Shown here one piece after another: positions 5,751 through 15,120 of a stretch of 23,163 bases of DNA (within the stretch, counting starts at the first letter, position 1; each line of letters begins with the position of its first letter). Source of the stretch: a virus; the IMG/VR virus record IMGVR_UViG_3300028129_000066, positions 1 through 23,163 of that record; one strand, written 5' to 3'. The position numbers and the translations under genes were made by a program. The notes under the pieces were generated by a model, which searched no databases, was not told the origin of the DNA, and worked only from the letters and a program-made list of their open reading frames with translations.

Positions 5751-6563
5751 ATGAGTATAGTATTTAATGCAAAGGATCATTCATATAATAATATTGACCC
5801 TAATGACAATATAAAATGGACAAGTGTAACAACACTTATTTCAAAGTTTAAGTTACCTTTTGAGCAAAAAAAGATTGCTACATCTGTATCAAAAAAGAAA
5901 AGTTCTAAGTGGTACGGAATGACACCTGAAGAGATTATAACCATTTGGGAAAATGAAGCTCTTAGAGCTACTACTGTGGGTACATACTATCATAACCAAA
6001 GAGAAGCTGACATATGTAGTTTTGCTTCAATGGATATTGAAGGAACAACCATTCCTGTAATAGTACCATTGCCTGAAAAAGATGGTTTAAAATATGCACC
6101 TTCACAAAAGCTAACAGATGGTGTTTATCCTGAACATTTGGTTTATTTAAAATCTGCAGGTATCTGTGGTCAGGGTGATTTAATTGAAGTAGTTAATGGT
6201 TATATAAATATTATTGATTACAAGACAAATAAGAAAATTGAAAAAGAATCATATAAAGACTGGGAAGGTATTTCTAAAAAAATGTTAGCCCCTATTGGTC
6301 ATTTAGATGATTGTAATTTTAATCACTATTCTTTACAATTGAGTATTTATATGTATATTATGATTAAGCATAATCATAGATTAAAACCAGGAAAAATGCT
6401 TATTCACCATATAGAATTTGAAACTGAAGGTGAAGATAAATATGGTTATCCTATAAATAAATATGATGTAAATGGTGATCCGGTAGTAACTTCTGTAACA
6501 CCTATGGAGATTCCTTATTTAAAGGATGAAGTTATCTCAATTATTAAAAGTCTACAAGCATGA
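5751..6563 (+). CDS. PD-(D/E)XK superfamily nuclease (RecB/Cas4-like core)
   Basis: The 270-residue protein has the ordered motifs of RecB-type PD-(D/E)XK nucleases. His81 lies in 'VGTYYHNQRE', Glu128 in 'YPEHLVY', 'GQGDLIEV' gives Asp143, 'NIIDYKTNK' gives Asp156 and Lys158, and the later 'SLQLSIYMYI' supplies the Q-x-x-x-Y motif (Gln196, Tyr200). Asp143, Asp156 and Lys158 would bind metal and cut DNA. No four-cysteine iron-sulfur cluster is visible, which argues against true Cas4. Such nucleases in phages process recombination ends, degrade host DNA or trim packaging substrates. Here the gene sits two positions before the terminase, so a role in DNA maturation is possible. It overlaps the next gene by four bases (ATGA). 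Confidence 0.82.
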   Translation: MSIVFNAKDHSYNNIDPNDNIKWTSVTTLISKFKLPFEQKKIATSVSKKKSSKWYGMTPEEIITIWENEALRATTVGTYYHNQREADICSFASMDIEGTTIPVIVPLPEKDGLKYAPSQKLTDGVYPEHLVYLKSAGICGQGDLIEVVNGYINIIDYKTNKKIEKESYKDWEGISKKMLAPIGHLDDCNFNHYSLQLSIYMYIMIKHNHRLKPGKMLIHHIEFETEGEDKYGYPINKYDVNGDPVVTSVTPMEIPYLKDEVISIIKSLQA

Positions 6564-7075
6564 TTATAAAACTTTTTGATATAAAAAATGGAGCTGTGAT
6601 TCCTAGTGAACATTGTTATACACTAAAAACTTTGAAAAGCATTATGGATAAGTATTCTGAAGATTATTTAAAAATCTATCAGTACTTATTTTATATGACT
6701 TGTCCTAATCCTGATTTAAATCCTTTTTTTCATACACCTTTGATGGATAAGGAGGATTTAATTCTTGAAGAGATAGAAGCACCTTTTAGCACAGAAGATG
6801 ACTTAATAAGAAATGCTTTAAAGTTTTGTGAAGATCTTTATGAAACACCAACTTCTAGAGCTTATAACGGTATTAAAATAGCTCTTGATAGAATGGGTAG
6901 ATATTTATCCACTACTCAGATCACTGATGGTAAAGATGGTAATATTAATCAAATACGTGCTATGGCAAAAGATTTTGATGCAATAAGACAATCTTTTAAA
7001 GGAGTTTATAAAGACTTAAAAGATGAGCAAGAAAGTAAAGTACGTGGCGGTATTGGAATGGCTTATGATCAATAA
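6560..7075 (+). CDS. hypothetical protein directly upstream of TerL (171 aa)
   Basis: I do not recognise a domain. The 171-residue protein looks alpha-helical, with an N-terminal region 'LKTLKSIMDKYSEDYLKIYQYLFYM', an acidic middle ('EEIEAPFSTEDDLI') and a C-terminal helical part ending 'VRGGIGMAYDQ'. It starts inside the nuclease stop (ATGA) and ends two bases before the TerL start, so the three are probably translated together. In many phages the gene just before TerL is the small terminase subunit that recognises DNA. The size fits, but I see no clear N-terminal helix-turn-helix, so this is only a candidate based on position. Confidence 0.65.
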   Translation: MIIKLFDIKNGAVIPSEHCYTLKTLKSIMDKYSEDYLKIYQYLFYMTCPNPDLNPFFHTPLMDKEDLILEEIEAPFSTEDDLIRNALKFCEDLYETPTSRAYNGIKIALDRMGRYLSTTQITDGKDGNINQIRAMAKDFDAIRQSFKGVYKDLKDEQESKVRGGIGMAYDQ

Positions 7076-7077
7076 TT

Positions 7078-9291
7078 ATGGCAGGAGGAATAAATTATTC
7101 AGAGATACCTACATGGAAAGATGGTGTAGAAATAACTACTAGTTTTGATACTAGAGAGGAGTTTTATGATTACATTTTTGAAAAGGTTTTTAAAATCCCT
7201 GGTGAATATGGTTTTAATGAAACTACAAATAAGCTTTTTAATGCGGAAGCTCAAAACTTTAATAAGAATAAAGTTTACTGTACTGCACCTTTTAAGTCAA
7301 AAGACTTTATTCACTATTGGGATAGTAATAAAGAAAAGTGTAGAAAAGGTTACTTAATAATTGAAGGTGATAATCATTGGTTTTTAACTAGAGATTATTA
7401 TATGTGGTTGAATTACCTTCCTATTTTTGACAAAGAAGAACAAGATTTCGGGTTTGCAAAAATAAGAGATGCACAATATCATATGGCTTTGTATGAATTG
7501 CTTGCAGAATTAAATTATGAACATGCTGTAATATTAAAAAAAAGACAAATTGCTTCTTCATATTTTCACGCAGCAAAACTTATAAATCAAGTATGGTTTG
7601 AAAAAGGTGTTACTTTAAAGATGGGTGCTAGCCTTAAAGATTATATCAATGAGAAAGGAACCTGGAAATTTTTAGATGAGTATGCTTCTTTTTTAAATGA
7701 GCATACAGCTTGGTATAGACCTATGAATCCTAATAAGGTTATGATGTGGCAACAAAAGATTGAAACCAGGCAAGATAATAGAAAATTAGAAAAAGGTCTT
7801 AAAGGTACTATTCAAGGAATGTCTTTTGAAAAAGATCCAACAAATGGTGTTGGGGGTCCTGTAAAATACTTCTTCCATGAGGAAGCAGGTATTGCTCCTA
7901 AAATGGATGTTACTTTTGGGTATATTAAACCAGCATTAAAGTCTGGGATGATTACAACCGGATTATTTATAGCGGCAGGCTCAGTAGGTGATCTTGATCA
8001 ATGTGTTCCTTTAAAAAATATGCTTCTTAATCCTGAATCGAATCAAATATATGCAGTTGAAACTGACTTACTTGATAAAAAAAATACATTAGGTAAAACT
8101 GGTCTATTTATACCTGAACAATGGTCAATGCCTCCACATATAGATAAGTATGGTAATTCACTTGTAAATAAAGCTTTAGAAGCTTTAAATGAATATTTTG
8201 AGAAGATTAAAAAAGAAATGGAACCCGCTGATTATCAACTTGAGATATCTCAGCATCCAAGAAATATAGAAGAAGCTTTTGCTTTTAGAAAAGAATCTAA
8301 GTTTCCAGCACATCTTGTAAATGCACAATTAAAAAGAGTTGAAGATAAACTATATCCTTACCAACTACTTGAATTGTCTAGAGATGCCAGTGGAAAATTA
8401 ATAGCTAAAGAATCTAATAAGTTACCAATAAGGGAGTTTCCGATATCAAAGAAAACTGAAGATAAAACTGGTTGTCTAGTTGTCTGGGAAAAACCAGTTC
8501 CTGATCCTAGCTTTGGAATGTACTATGCTAGTATTGACCCGGTTGCGGAGGGAAAGACTACAACTTCTGATTCACTATGTTCAATTTATGTTATGAAAGC
8601 GCCTATTGAGGTTACTAAAGTAACTGTTGGAGAAGCTAAAACACATGTTGAAGAAAGTAAAATTGTTGCTGCTTGGTGTGGTAGATTTGATGATATAAAC
8701 AAAACACATGAAAGGCTTGAATTAATAATTGAATGGTACAATGCAAGAACTGTTGTTGAAAACAATATATCTCAGTTTATTAATTATATGATCTTTAAGA
8801 AGAAGCAACGCTATCTTGTACCAAGAACTGACATTCTTTTCTTAAAAGACTTAGGTGCAAATGCAAGTGTACATCAAGAATATGGTTGGAGAAATACAGG
8901 TACATTGTTTAAAAATCACATGATCAGTTATGCAATTGAATTTCTTAGAGATGAGCTTGATACAATTACAAAAGAGGATGGTACAGTTGTTAAGATCAGA
9001 TATGGTATTGAAAGAATACCTGATCCAATGTTACTAAAAGAAATGCAAGCTTATGTAGATGGTTTAAATGTGGATAGGTTGGTGGCTTTTTCTGCTTTAG
9101 TTTCTTTCTTGAAAATATTGGAAGCAAACATAGGTTATCAGAAAAGAGTGGTACATGACGAAGCAAGTAAAAACTTGCAAAAGTCTGAAAATTTATATAA
9201 ATTAAATAAGAGTCCATTTAAACATATGGGTAGTGCCAAAGGTCTTAATAAACAAGGAATGAAGAGATCAGCATTTAAAAATTTAAAATAA
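7078..9291 (+). CDS. terL: terminase large subunit (TerL), ATPase and nuclease
   Basis: The 737-residue protein has the two-domain TerL layout. The ATPase domain shows a degenerate Walker A-like region 'ILKKRQIASSYFHAAK' (about residues 152-167). Its Walker B-like strand 'VKYFFHEEAG' (262-271) carries the paired Glu268/Glu269, and the coupling-motif region is 'MITTGLFIAAGSVGD' (291-305). The C-terminal RNase H-like nuclease has Asp487 in 'YYASIDPVAEG', Glu561 in 'TVVENNIS' and a late acidic site near Asp666 ('VDRLVAFSAL'). TerL docks on the portal, pumps DNA into the procapsid with ATP and cuts the concatemer. The portal gene follows after five bases. The length is at the long end for TerL, as in large Bacteroidota phages. 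The P-loop lacks a canonical GKT/GKS, which is common in TerL. Confidence 0.9.
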   Translation: MAGGINYSEIPTWKDGVEITTSFDTREEFYDYIFEKVFKIPGEYGFNETTNKLFNAEAQNFNKNKVYCTAPFKSKDFIHYWDSNKEKCRKGYLIIEGDNHWFLTRDYYMWLNYLPIFDKEEQDFGFAKIRDAQYHMALYELLAELNYEHAVILKKRQIASSYFHAAKLINQVWFEKGVTLKMGASLKDYINEKGTWKFLDEYASFLNEHTAWYRPMNPNKVMMWQQKIETRQDNRKLEKGLKGTIQGMSFEKDPTNGVGGPVKYFFHEEAGIAPKMDVTFGYIKPALKSGMITTGLFIAAGSVGDLDQCVPLKNMLLNPESNQIYAVETDLLDKKNTLGKTGLFIPEQWSMPPHIDKYGNSLVNKALEALNEYFEKIKKEMEPADYQLEISQHPRNIEEAFAFRKESKFPAHLVNAQLKRVEDKLYPYQLLELSRDASGKLIAKESNKLPIREFPISKKTEDKTGCLVVWEKPVPDPSFGMYYASIDPVAEGKTTTSDSLCSIYVMKAPIEVTKVTVGEAKTHVEESKIVAAWCGRFDDINKTHERLELIIEWYNARTVVENNISQFINYMIFKKKQRYLVPRTDILFLKDLGANASVHQEYGWRNTGTLFKNHMISYAIEFLRDELDTITKEDGTVVKIRYGIERIPDPMLLKEMQAYVDGLNVDRLVAFSALVSFLKILEANIGYQKRVVHDEASKNLQKSENLYKLNKSPFKHMGSAKGLNKQGMKRSAFKNLK

Positions 9292-9296
9292 AATTT

Positions 9297-12044
9297 ATGC
9301 AAGTATTGAATGCTTTACAAATGAAGAATGGAGCTAAAACTAAAGAAAATAGAGTTGGTTCAATTACTCAACCATTACAGTTTATCTCTAAAAAAGATAA
9401 AGACCAGGAATGGGCTGCATGGAATATAGATTGGTTAGAGTGGAATGGTTTAAAACAACTGTCTCATAATGCACGCAGACTTCAGAAAAATTATAAACTA
9501 GCAAAAGGTGTAATTGATAAATCAGATTATATTGTTGAGGAAGATCAAGAATATGCAGATGTGATTGATTTACTTACAGCTGAAGATGAATCAGCATTAG
9601 AATTAAAATTTTACCCAATAATACCAAATGTGGTAAATGTATTGACATCAGAGTTTGCAAAAAGGTCAAGTAAAATGACTTACAAAACTGTTGATGAATT
9701 TTCATACAATGAAATGCTTGAGAAAAAAAGACAAATGATTGAGGATACTTTAGTTCAAGATGCTCAAATGAAAATCATGGGTTCTTTAGTTGAACAAGGT
9801 CTTGATCCAGAAGATGAGGAATTCAAAGCTGAGTTAAATCCTGAAAAAATTAAAACACTTCCTGAGATTGAATCATTCTTCAAAAAAGATTATAGATCTA
9901 CTGTAGAACAATGGGCATCTCACCAACATGAAGTGGATGTTGAAAGATTCAAAATGGATGAACTTGAAGAAAGAGGCTTTAAAGATATGCTTATTACTGA
10001 TAGAGAATTCTGGCATCTAAGAATGATGGAAGATGATTATGAAGTAGAATTATGGAATCCTCTACTTACATTTTATCATAAATCCCCAGATGCTCGTTAT
10101 ATATCTCAATCTAATTATGTTGGTAAAACAGATATGTTTAGTGTTGCAGATATCATTGATAAGTATGGTTATTTAATGACTGAAGATCAACTTGAGTCGT
10201 TGGAAGCAATTTATCCTATAAAAGCTGCAGGTTTTAATATTGGTGGTCAACAAAATGATGGATCATTTTATGATAGTACTAAATCACATGAGTGGAATAC
10301 TACAGGTCCTTCTTTAGCAATGAGACAATACACATCAATGCAAAATTCTGTTAGTGATCCTAATGATGTTATAAGTCAAATACTAAGTCAAGGTGAAGAC
10401 TATAATACTAAAAATCATAATAACTTATTAAGAGTAAGTACTGTTTATTGGAAATCACAAAGAAAACTTGGACACCTAACAAAGATAAAAGACAACGGAG
10501 AAGTAATCACTGATATTGTAACGGAAGACTATAAAGTTACAGACAATCCTGTATATGATACAAGGTTGTTTAAAAACAGAACATCTGAAAACTTAGTTGC
10601 TGGTGAACATATAAGTTGGATTTGGATAAATGAAGTTTGGGGAGGTATTAAAATAGGTCCTAACATGCCTTCATATTGTGGAATGAATTCTCCAGGTGGT
10701 TTTAACCCAATATATATTGGAATTGACAGTAAAGAAGTTGGTCCACTTAAGTTCCAATTTAAAGGAGATAATTCATTGTATGGTTGTAAACTTCCTGTAG
10801 AAGGGGCTATATTTTCTGATAGAAATACAAAATCTACAGCTCTTGTTGATTTAATGAAACCTTTTCAAATAGGTTTTAATATTGTAAATAATCAGATAGC
10901 TGATATTTTAGTTGATGAGTTGGGTACAATTATTATGTTAGATCAAAACACATTACCAAGACATTCATTAGGTGAAGACTGGGGTAAAGGAAATTTATCT
11001 AAAGCATACGTTGCAATGAAAAACTTTGGAATGCTTCCTTTAGATACAAGTATTGCCAACACAGAAAATGCTTTAAATTTCAACCATTTTCAAAAACTTG
11101 ATCTTGAACAAACTAATAGATTAATGTCAAGAATTCAACTAGGTAACTATTTTAAACAACAAGCATATGAAGTAGTAGGTGTTTCCCCTCAACGAATGGG
11201 TCAACAAATATCACAGGAAACTGCAACAGGTGTAGAGCAAGCTGTTAATTCATCATATGCTCAAACAGAAACTTATTTCATACAGCATTGTGATTATTTA
11301 ATGCCTAGAGTTCATCAAATGAGAACAGATTTAGCTCAGTATTATCATTCAACTAAACCGAGTATGCGTTTACAGTATATGACTTCTGCTGAAGAAAAAG
11401 TTAATTTTCAATTAAATGGTACAGACTTGTTGTTAAGAGATCTTAATATTTATGTTACAACTAAAGCTAACTATAGATCTGTACTTGAGCAAATGAAACA
11501 ACTTGCTGTTAATAATAACACAACTGGTGCATCTGTTTATGATCTTGGTAAAATTATACAATCAGATAGTATTGCAGACTTAAATTCTAGTCTTAAAGAT
11601 TCAGAACAAAAAATACAACAGTCTAAACAAGCAGAAATGCAACAACAGCAGCAAATGCAACAAGAAGCTATTGCTGCAAAAGCTGAAGAAGAAAAACTTA
11701 AAAGAAATCATGAAGATATTCGTGATGAGAAAAATAGACAGCGTGATATTTTAGTTGCTGAAATAAGAGCTGCAGGTTATGGTTCTGGACAAGATGTTAA
11801 TAATAATCAGATTTCCGATTATCAAGATGCAATGAAAGATATACGTCAAGGTGAACAATATCAATCTCAAAACCAACTTGAGAGAGAGAAAGAAAATAAC
11901 AAATTGAGAATGCATCAAGATAAAAACAATATTGAAAGAGAAAAAATTAATGCTCAAAAAGAGATAGCTGACAAACAGTTACAAATAGCTAGAACTAACA
12001 AAAACAAGTATGATGTAAAACAACCAAAGAAAGATAGTAAATAG
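9297..12044 (+). CDS. portal protein
   Basis: This 915-residue protein lies directly after TerL and has portal character. An N-terminal mixed region contains 'WNIDWLEWNGLKQL', then 'FYPIIPNVVNVLTSEFAKR' (about residues 104-122), typical of the start of the portal body. A long core follows, with a C-terminal part rich in helices from about residue 690. The last 150 residues form a Q/K/E-rich coiled-coil tail (QQQQQMQQEAIAAKAEEEK) interrupted by 'AAGYGSGQDVNNNQISDYQD', a calcium-loop-like element. Portals form a twelve-subunit ring at one vertex, through which DNA enters and leaves. The assignment rests on position, size and architecture rather than one diagnostic motif. The stop is TAG, and a 114-base gap with no gene follows before the next unit. 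Confidence 0.85.
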   Translation: MQVLNALQMKNGAKTKENRVGSITQPLQFISKKDKDQEWAAWNIDWLEWNGLKQLSHNARRLQKNYKLAKGVIDKSDYIVEEDQEYADVIDLLTAEDESALELKFYPIIPNVVNVLTSEFAKRSSKMTYKTVDEFSYNEMLEKKRQMIEDTLVQDAQMKIMGSLVEQGLDPEDEEFKAELNPEKIKTLPEIESFFKKDYRSTVEQWASHQHEVDVERFKMDELEERGFKDMLITDREFWHLRMMEDDYEVELWNPLLTFYHKSPDARYISQSNYVGKTDMFSVADIIDKYGYLMTEDQLESLEAIYPIKAAGFNIGGQQNDGSFYDSTKSHEWNTTGPSLAMRQYTSMQNSVSDPNDVISQILSQGEDYNTKNHNNLLRVSTVYWKSQRKLGHLTKIKDNGEVITDIVTEDYKVTDNPVYDTRLFKNRTSENLVAGEHISWIWINEVWGGIKIGPNMPSYCGMNSPGGFNPIYIGIDSKEVGPLKFQFKGDNSLYGCKLPVEGAIFSDRNTKSTALVDLMKPFQIGFNIVNNQIADILVDELGTIIMLDQNTLPRHSLGEDWGKGNLSKAYVAMKNFGMLPLDTSIANTENALNFNHFQKLDLEQTNRLMSRIQLGNYFKQQAYEVVGVSPQRMGQQISQETATGVEQAVNSSYAQTETYFIQHCDYLMPRVHQMRTDLAQYYHSTKPSMRLQYMTSAEEKVNFQLNGTDLLLRDLNIYVTTKANYRSVLEQMKQLAVNNNTTGASVYDLGKIIQSDSIADLNSSLKDSEQKIQQSKQAEMQQQQQMQQEAIAAKAEEEKLKRNHEDIRDEKNRQRDILVAEIRAAGYGSGQDVNNNQISDYQDAMKDIRQGEQYQSQNQLEREKENNKLRMHQDKNNIEREKINAQKEIADKQLQIARTNKNKYDVKQPKKDSK

Positions 12045-12122
12045 TTAGCCATATAGTGCAGAAATTACATCTTAATAATTATATTTTTTTAAATTTTTGA
12101 AGTTTATTTACAATCAATTTTA

Positions 12123-12129
12123 TATATTA
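12123..12129 (+). promoter_or_regulatory. candidate late-promoter-like AT element (TATATTA)
   Basis: TATATTA lies in the 114-base gap after the portal, 29 bases before the ATG at 12159. The same heptamer recurs upstream of the genes at 17447 and 21527 at 33 and 36 bases. In such AT-rich DNA this may be chance. Confidence 0.2.
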
Positions 12130-12158
12130 ATAATAAGTCACACATAAAAACCAACATT

Positions 12159-13427
12159 ATGCATAAGGATGAAATAGAAAAAAAAGGAGCTGATACAACA
12201 ACGGTTGATCAGGTTGACATTGATTTAGACAGTTTATTTGGATCACCAGGAGCTGAAAGCGTATTATTACCTGAAAAAGAAGGTGAAAATGAAAAACCTA
12301 AAAACGTTTTTACAAAACAAGAAACTGAGTTAGATTTTCTTGATGGTAGAAGTAAAGAAAGTGTTAAAACAAATGAGGAGCTTGATGAAGCTAAAGATAG
12401 TGTTAACACATCTGAAGTAATAGATGAGTTAGACACTCTTATTACAGAGCAAGAAGAAGGTTCTAAAACTAAAGGTAGATCTAAAGTAAATAAAGATGCT
12501 TTACATGATTTAGCAACAAAGATGATTGAAGAAGGTTCTTTGTTTGCTTTTGATGATGATAAACCATTAGAAGAATACACTACTAAGGATTTTAGAGAAT
12601 TGTTTGAAGCTAACTTTCAGGAAAGAGAAGCTAATATTAAGGCTAATGTTCCTAAAGAGTTCTTTGATGCATTACCAAATGAATTACAAGCAGCTGCAAA
12701 ATATGTAGCAGATGGTGGTCAAGATTTAAAAGGACTATTTAAAACTTTAGCTCAAGTGGAAGAAGTTATGGATTTAGATCCTGCAAATACAGATCATCAA
12801 GCTGAGATAGCAAGGCAATATTTGTATGCAACTAATTTTGGTACAGCGGAAGAAATAGAAGCTGAAATTGAAGATTGGGCTGATTTAGATAGGTTAGAGC
12901 AAAAAGCTAATCAATTTAAACCTAAGTTAGATAAAATGCAAGAATCAATTGTTCAGCAAAAACTTGCTAAACAAGAAGAATCTAAAGTTAAACAACAAGA
13001 AGCTGCTAAAAAATATACAGATAATGTATATAATACACTTGTAACTGGGGAATTAGATGGGGTTAAACTTGACAAAAAAACACAGAGTATGTTATACTCT
13101 GGATTAGTTCAGCCAAACTATCCTTCAATATCAGGAAAGAATACCAATTTGCTTGGACATCTTTTAGAGAAGTATCAGTTTACTGAACCGAGACATGATC
13201 TTATTGCAGAGGCTTTATGGTTATTGTCAGATCCAGATGGGTATAAAGGTAAAATTCGTGCAAAAGGTAGTCAAGAAGTTACTGAAAAAACAGTAAGAAT
13301 GTTGAAAACTGAAGAGGGTAGAAAGATTACATCTTCTTCACAACAGGAGTCTTCTAATAATAGAGCACCTGTAAGTAAACCTACTAGAACTGTTTCTAGA
13401 AATTCTAGAAATATATTTAATAGATAA
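12159..13427 (+). CDS. scaffold-like protein between portal and capsid genes (422 aa)
   Basis: The protein is very polar. The first 130 residues are strongly acidic (VDIDLDSLFGS, ELDFLDGRSKESVK, EVIDELDTLITEQEEG). The middle is helical with coiled-coil character (about residues 235-295, EEIEAEIEDWADLDRLEQK). The C-terminus is basic and probably flexible, ending 'TVSRNSRNIFNR'. An acidic, helical body with a basic C-terminal tail, encoded between portal and major capsid protein, is the usual pattern of a phage scaffolding protein that binds capsid subunits through its tail and leaves the head on maturation. I recognise no protease motif within it. It could instead be an internal head protein carried in the capsid; proteomics of virions versus procapsids would separate the two. 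Confidence 0.7.
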   Translation: MHKDEIEKKGADTTTVDQVDIDLDSLFGSPGAESVLLPEKEGENEKPKNVFTKQETELDFLDGRSKESVKTNEELDEAKDSVNTSEVIDELDTLITEQEEGSKTKGRSKVNKDALHDLATKMIEEGSLFAFDDDKPLEEYTTKDFRELFEANFQEREANIKANVPKEFFDALPNELQAAAKYVADGGQDLKGLFKTLAQVEEVMDLDPANTDHQAEIARQYLYATNFGTAEEIEAEIEDWADLDRLEQKANQFKPKLDKMQESIVQQKLAKQEESKVKQQEAAKKYTDNVYNTLVTGELDGVKLDKKTQSMLYSGLVQPNYPSISGKNTNLLGHLLEKYQFTEPRHDLIAEALWLLSDPDGYKGKIRAKGSQEVTEKTVRMLKTEEGRKITSSSQQESSNNRAPVSKPTRTVSRNSRNIFNR

Positions 13428-13454
13428 TTGAATAGTTAAATAAATAAAACAAAA

Positions 13455-15071
13455 ATGAGTACACCAGTTTTAAACAACGGTATCTTTTTGCGTGATACAG
13501 CATATAATGCTACATCACACATTGATTCTTACCATTTGCAAAATATGTTGAAAGACTCTCAACCTACAGACATGGGTCCTGTAGATCTTTGGGCTATGGC
13601 TCAAAAAGTTGAGATGCCTCTTTATCAATTATCAAGCTTTGGTGGTAAAAATATAATCAATGTTGATAATGCACGTGGAGAGTACAAATGGCAAACACCA
13701 TTAAGTATTGATCTTCCTTATATTGTTGAGGATATTGAACCAGCTAATACTTCTAAAGGTATTGACGGAACAACATTTAAGATTAAGTTAAACAAACGTG
13801 AGTTTGGTCATGGTGACATGATTACTTATGATAAATACAATGGAGTTGAGCTTTTTATTACAGCAGAAGATATCTTACCAGTAGGTGATGGATTTATCTA
13901 TACTGTACAATTAGTAAACAACGACAATTACAAGTATTTAGAATCTGCTTATTTAGCAAATGGTACTAAGTTCTTCAGAAAAGGTTCTGCAAGAGGTGAG
14001 TATGGAGAAAGATTCTCTGATATCTCAACTAGTGCTGGATACCGTGAATTCTACAATCACGTAGGTGGAGCTGAAGCACACGTTCATTACTCAGTTTCTT
14101 CTAGAGCTGATTTAATGATCAAAGGTGGAATGAATGCTGACGGAACTGTTCCTGTTACTGAGATCTGGAGAAACTTTGATAAAAACATTGATCCTTCTGT
14201 TTCATCTTTAGATGATATGGTTAAGACAATGGGTAAAGACAAAGTGAAAAAAGCTTTTGATAATGGTGATTTATCTAGAACTTTCTTAACTAACCTTGAA
14301 GCTGCGCATCTTTCTAAGATTGCTACAGATATTGAGACTTACCTTATGTGGGGTCATGGTGGTAAAGTTAAGCAAGATGGGCCAGATGATATTAGATTAT
14401 CAGTAGGTTTATGGAAGCAGTTAGACAACTCATTCAAAAGAGTATATAACAAAAATAACTTCACTTTAGATTTATTTAGAGGAGAATTATATAACTTCTT
14501 CAACGGTAAAGTTGAATTCCAAGGGCCAGACCCAAAACGTTCTTTAGTTGTTCAAACTGGAATGGGTGGAATGAAAATGGTAAATGAAGCTATTAAACAA
14601 GAAGCAGTATCTTCAGGTTTATTAATTCAAGCTTCTGATATCGGTGCAATCACTGGTAAAGGAATGGACTTGAACTTTGGTTTCTCTTACACATCTTATG
14701 TAATTCCTTTCTTAGCAAATGTTAAGTTTGTATTGAATCCTGCATTTGATAATGTTCATACAAATGATGTTGAAAACCCAATCGTTGATGGTTTCCCTTT
14801 ATCATCTTACTCTTTTGTTATATTTGATGTAACAGACAATGTAAATGACAATATCTATATGTTAAAATTATCTTGGGATAACCAATTAAAATGGTTCTAC
14901 CAAAATGGTACTATGGATTATATGGGTAGATCACAAGGTTTTGCATCTTCTGGAAACTTCAATGGATACAGAGTTATGATGTCACAAACTATGCCTGCTA
15001 TCTGGGTTAAGGATCCAACTAAAGTATTGAAAATTGTAATGAGAAATCCAATTACTGGAGGTTCATTCTAA
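13455..15071 (+). CDS. major capsid protein
   Basis: The 538-residue protein is called major capsid protein from its place after portal and scaffold-like genes, its size and its expression signs. The N-terminal region (MSTPVLNNGIFLRDTAYNAT) is followed by a mixed alpha/beta chain with 'WQTPLSIDLPYIVEDIEPAN', a central 'LEAAHLSKIATDIETYLMWG' helix and a C-terminal 'SQTMPAIWVKDPTKVLKIV' strand, consistent with an HK97-like fold but not proof of it. Codon choice differs from neighbours: TTC, AAC and ATC are much more frequent than in TerL or portal, a common sign of very high expression. A strong terminator 17 bases after the stop fits an abundant transcript. No prohead protease gene is visible in the window. 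Confidence 0.82.
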   Translation: MSTPVLNNGIFLRDTAYNATSHIDSYHLQNMLKDSQPTDMGPVDLWAMAQKVEMPLYQLSSFGGKNIINVDNARGEYKWQTPLSIDLPYIVEDIEPANTSKGIDGTTFKIKLNKREFGHGDMITYDKYNGVELFITAEDILPVGDGFIYTVQLVNNDNYKYLESAYLANGTKFFRKGSARGEYGERFSDISTSAGYREFYNHVGGAEAHVHYSVSSRADLMIKGGMNADGTVPVTEIWRNFDKNIDPSVSSLDDMVKTMGKDKVKKAFDNGDLSRTFLTNLEAAHLSKIATDIETYLMWGHGGKVKQDGPDDIRLSVGLWKQLDNSFKRVYNKNNFTLDLFRGELYNFFNGKVEFQGPDPKRSLVVQTGMGGMKMVNEAIKQEAVSSGLLIQASDIGAITGKGMDLNFGFSYTSYVIPFLANVKFVLNPAFDNVHTNDVENPIVDGFPLSSYSFVIFDVTDNVNDNIYMLKLSWDNQLKWFYQNGTMDYMGRSQGFASSGNFNGYRVMMSQTMPAIWVKDPTKVLKIVMRNPITGGSF

Positions 15072-15088
15072 GTATATATTTACAAAAT

Positions 15089-15120
15089 AAAAAGAGGAGC
15101 TTTATAGTTCCTCTTTTTTT
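15089..15120 (+). terminator. rho-independent terminator after the major capsid gene
   Basis: A stem of AAAAAGAGGAGC (15089-15100) with GTTCCTCTTTTT (15107-15118), including one G-T pair, closes a TTTATA loop and ends in a seven-base T tract (15114-15120). Only 37 bases separate it from the next start codon, with no recognisable promoter between, so readthrough is likely. Confidence 0.85.

Noticed and set aside
12209-12580. Open frame of 123 codons on the minus strand
   Set aside because: It lies wholly inside the scaffold-like gene, is Ser-rich as expected from reading an acidic AT-rich gene backwards, and has no leader or family signal. Other minus-strand frames (for example 20481-20759 and 4936-5166) are rejected for the same reason.
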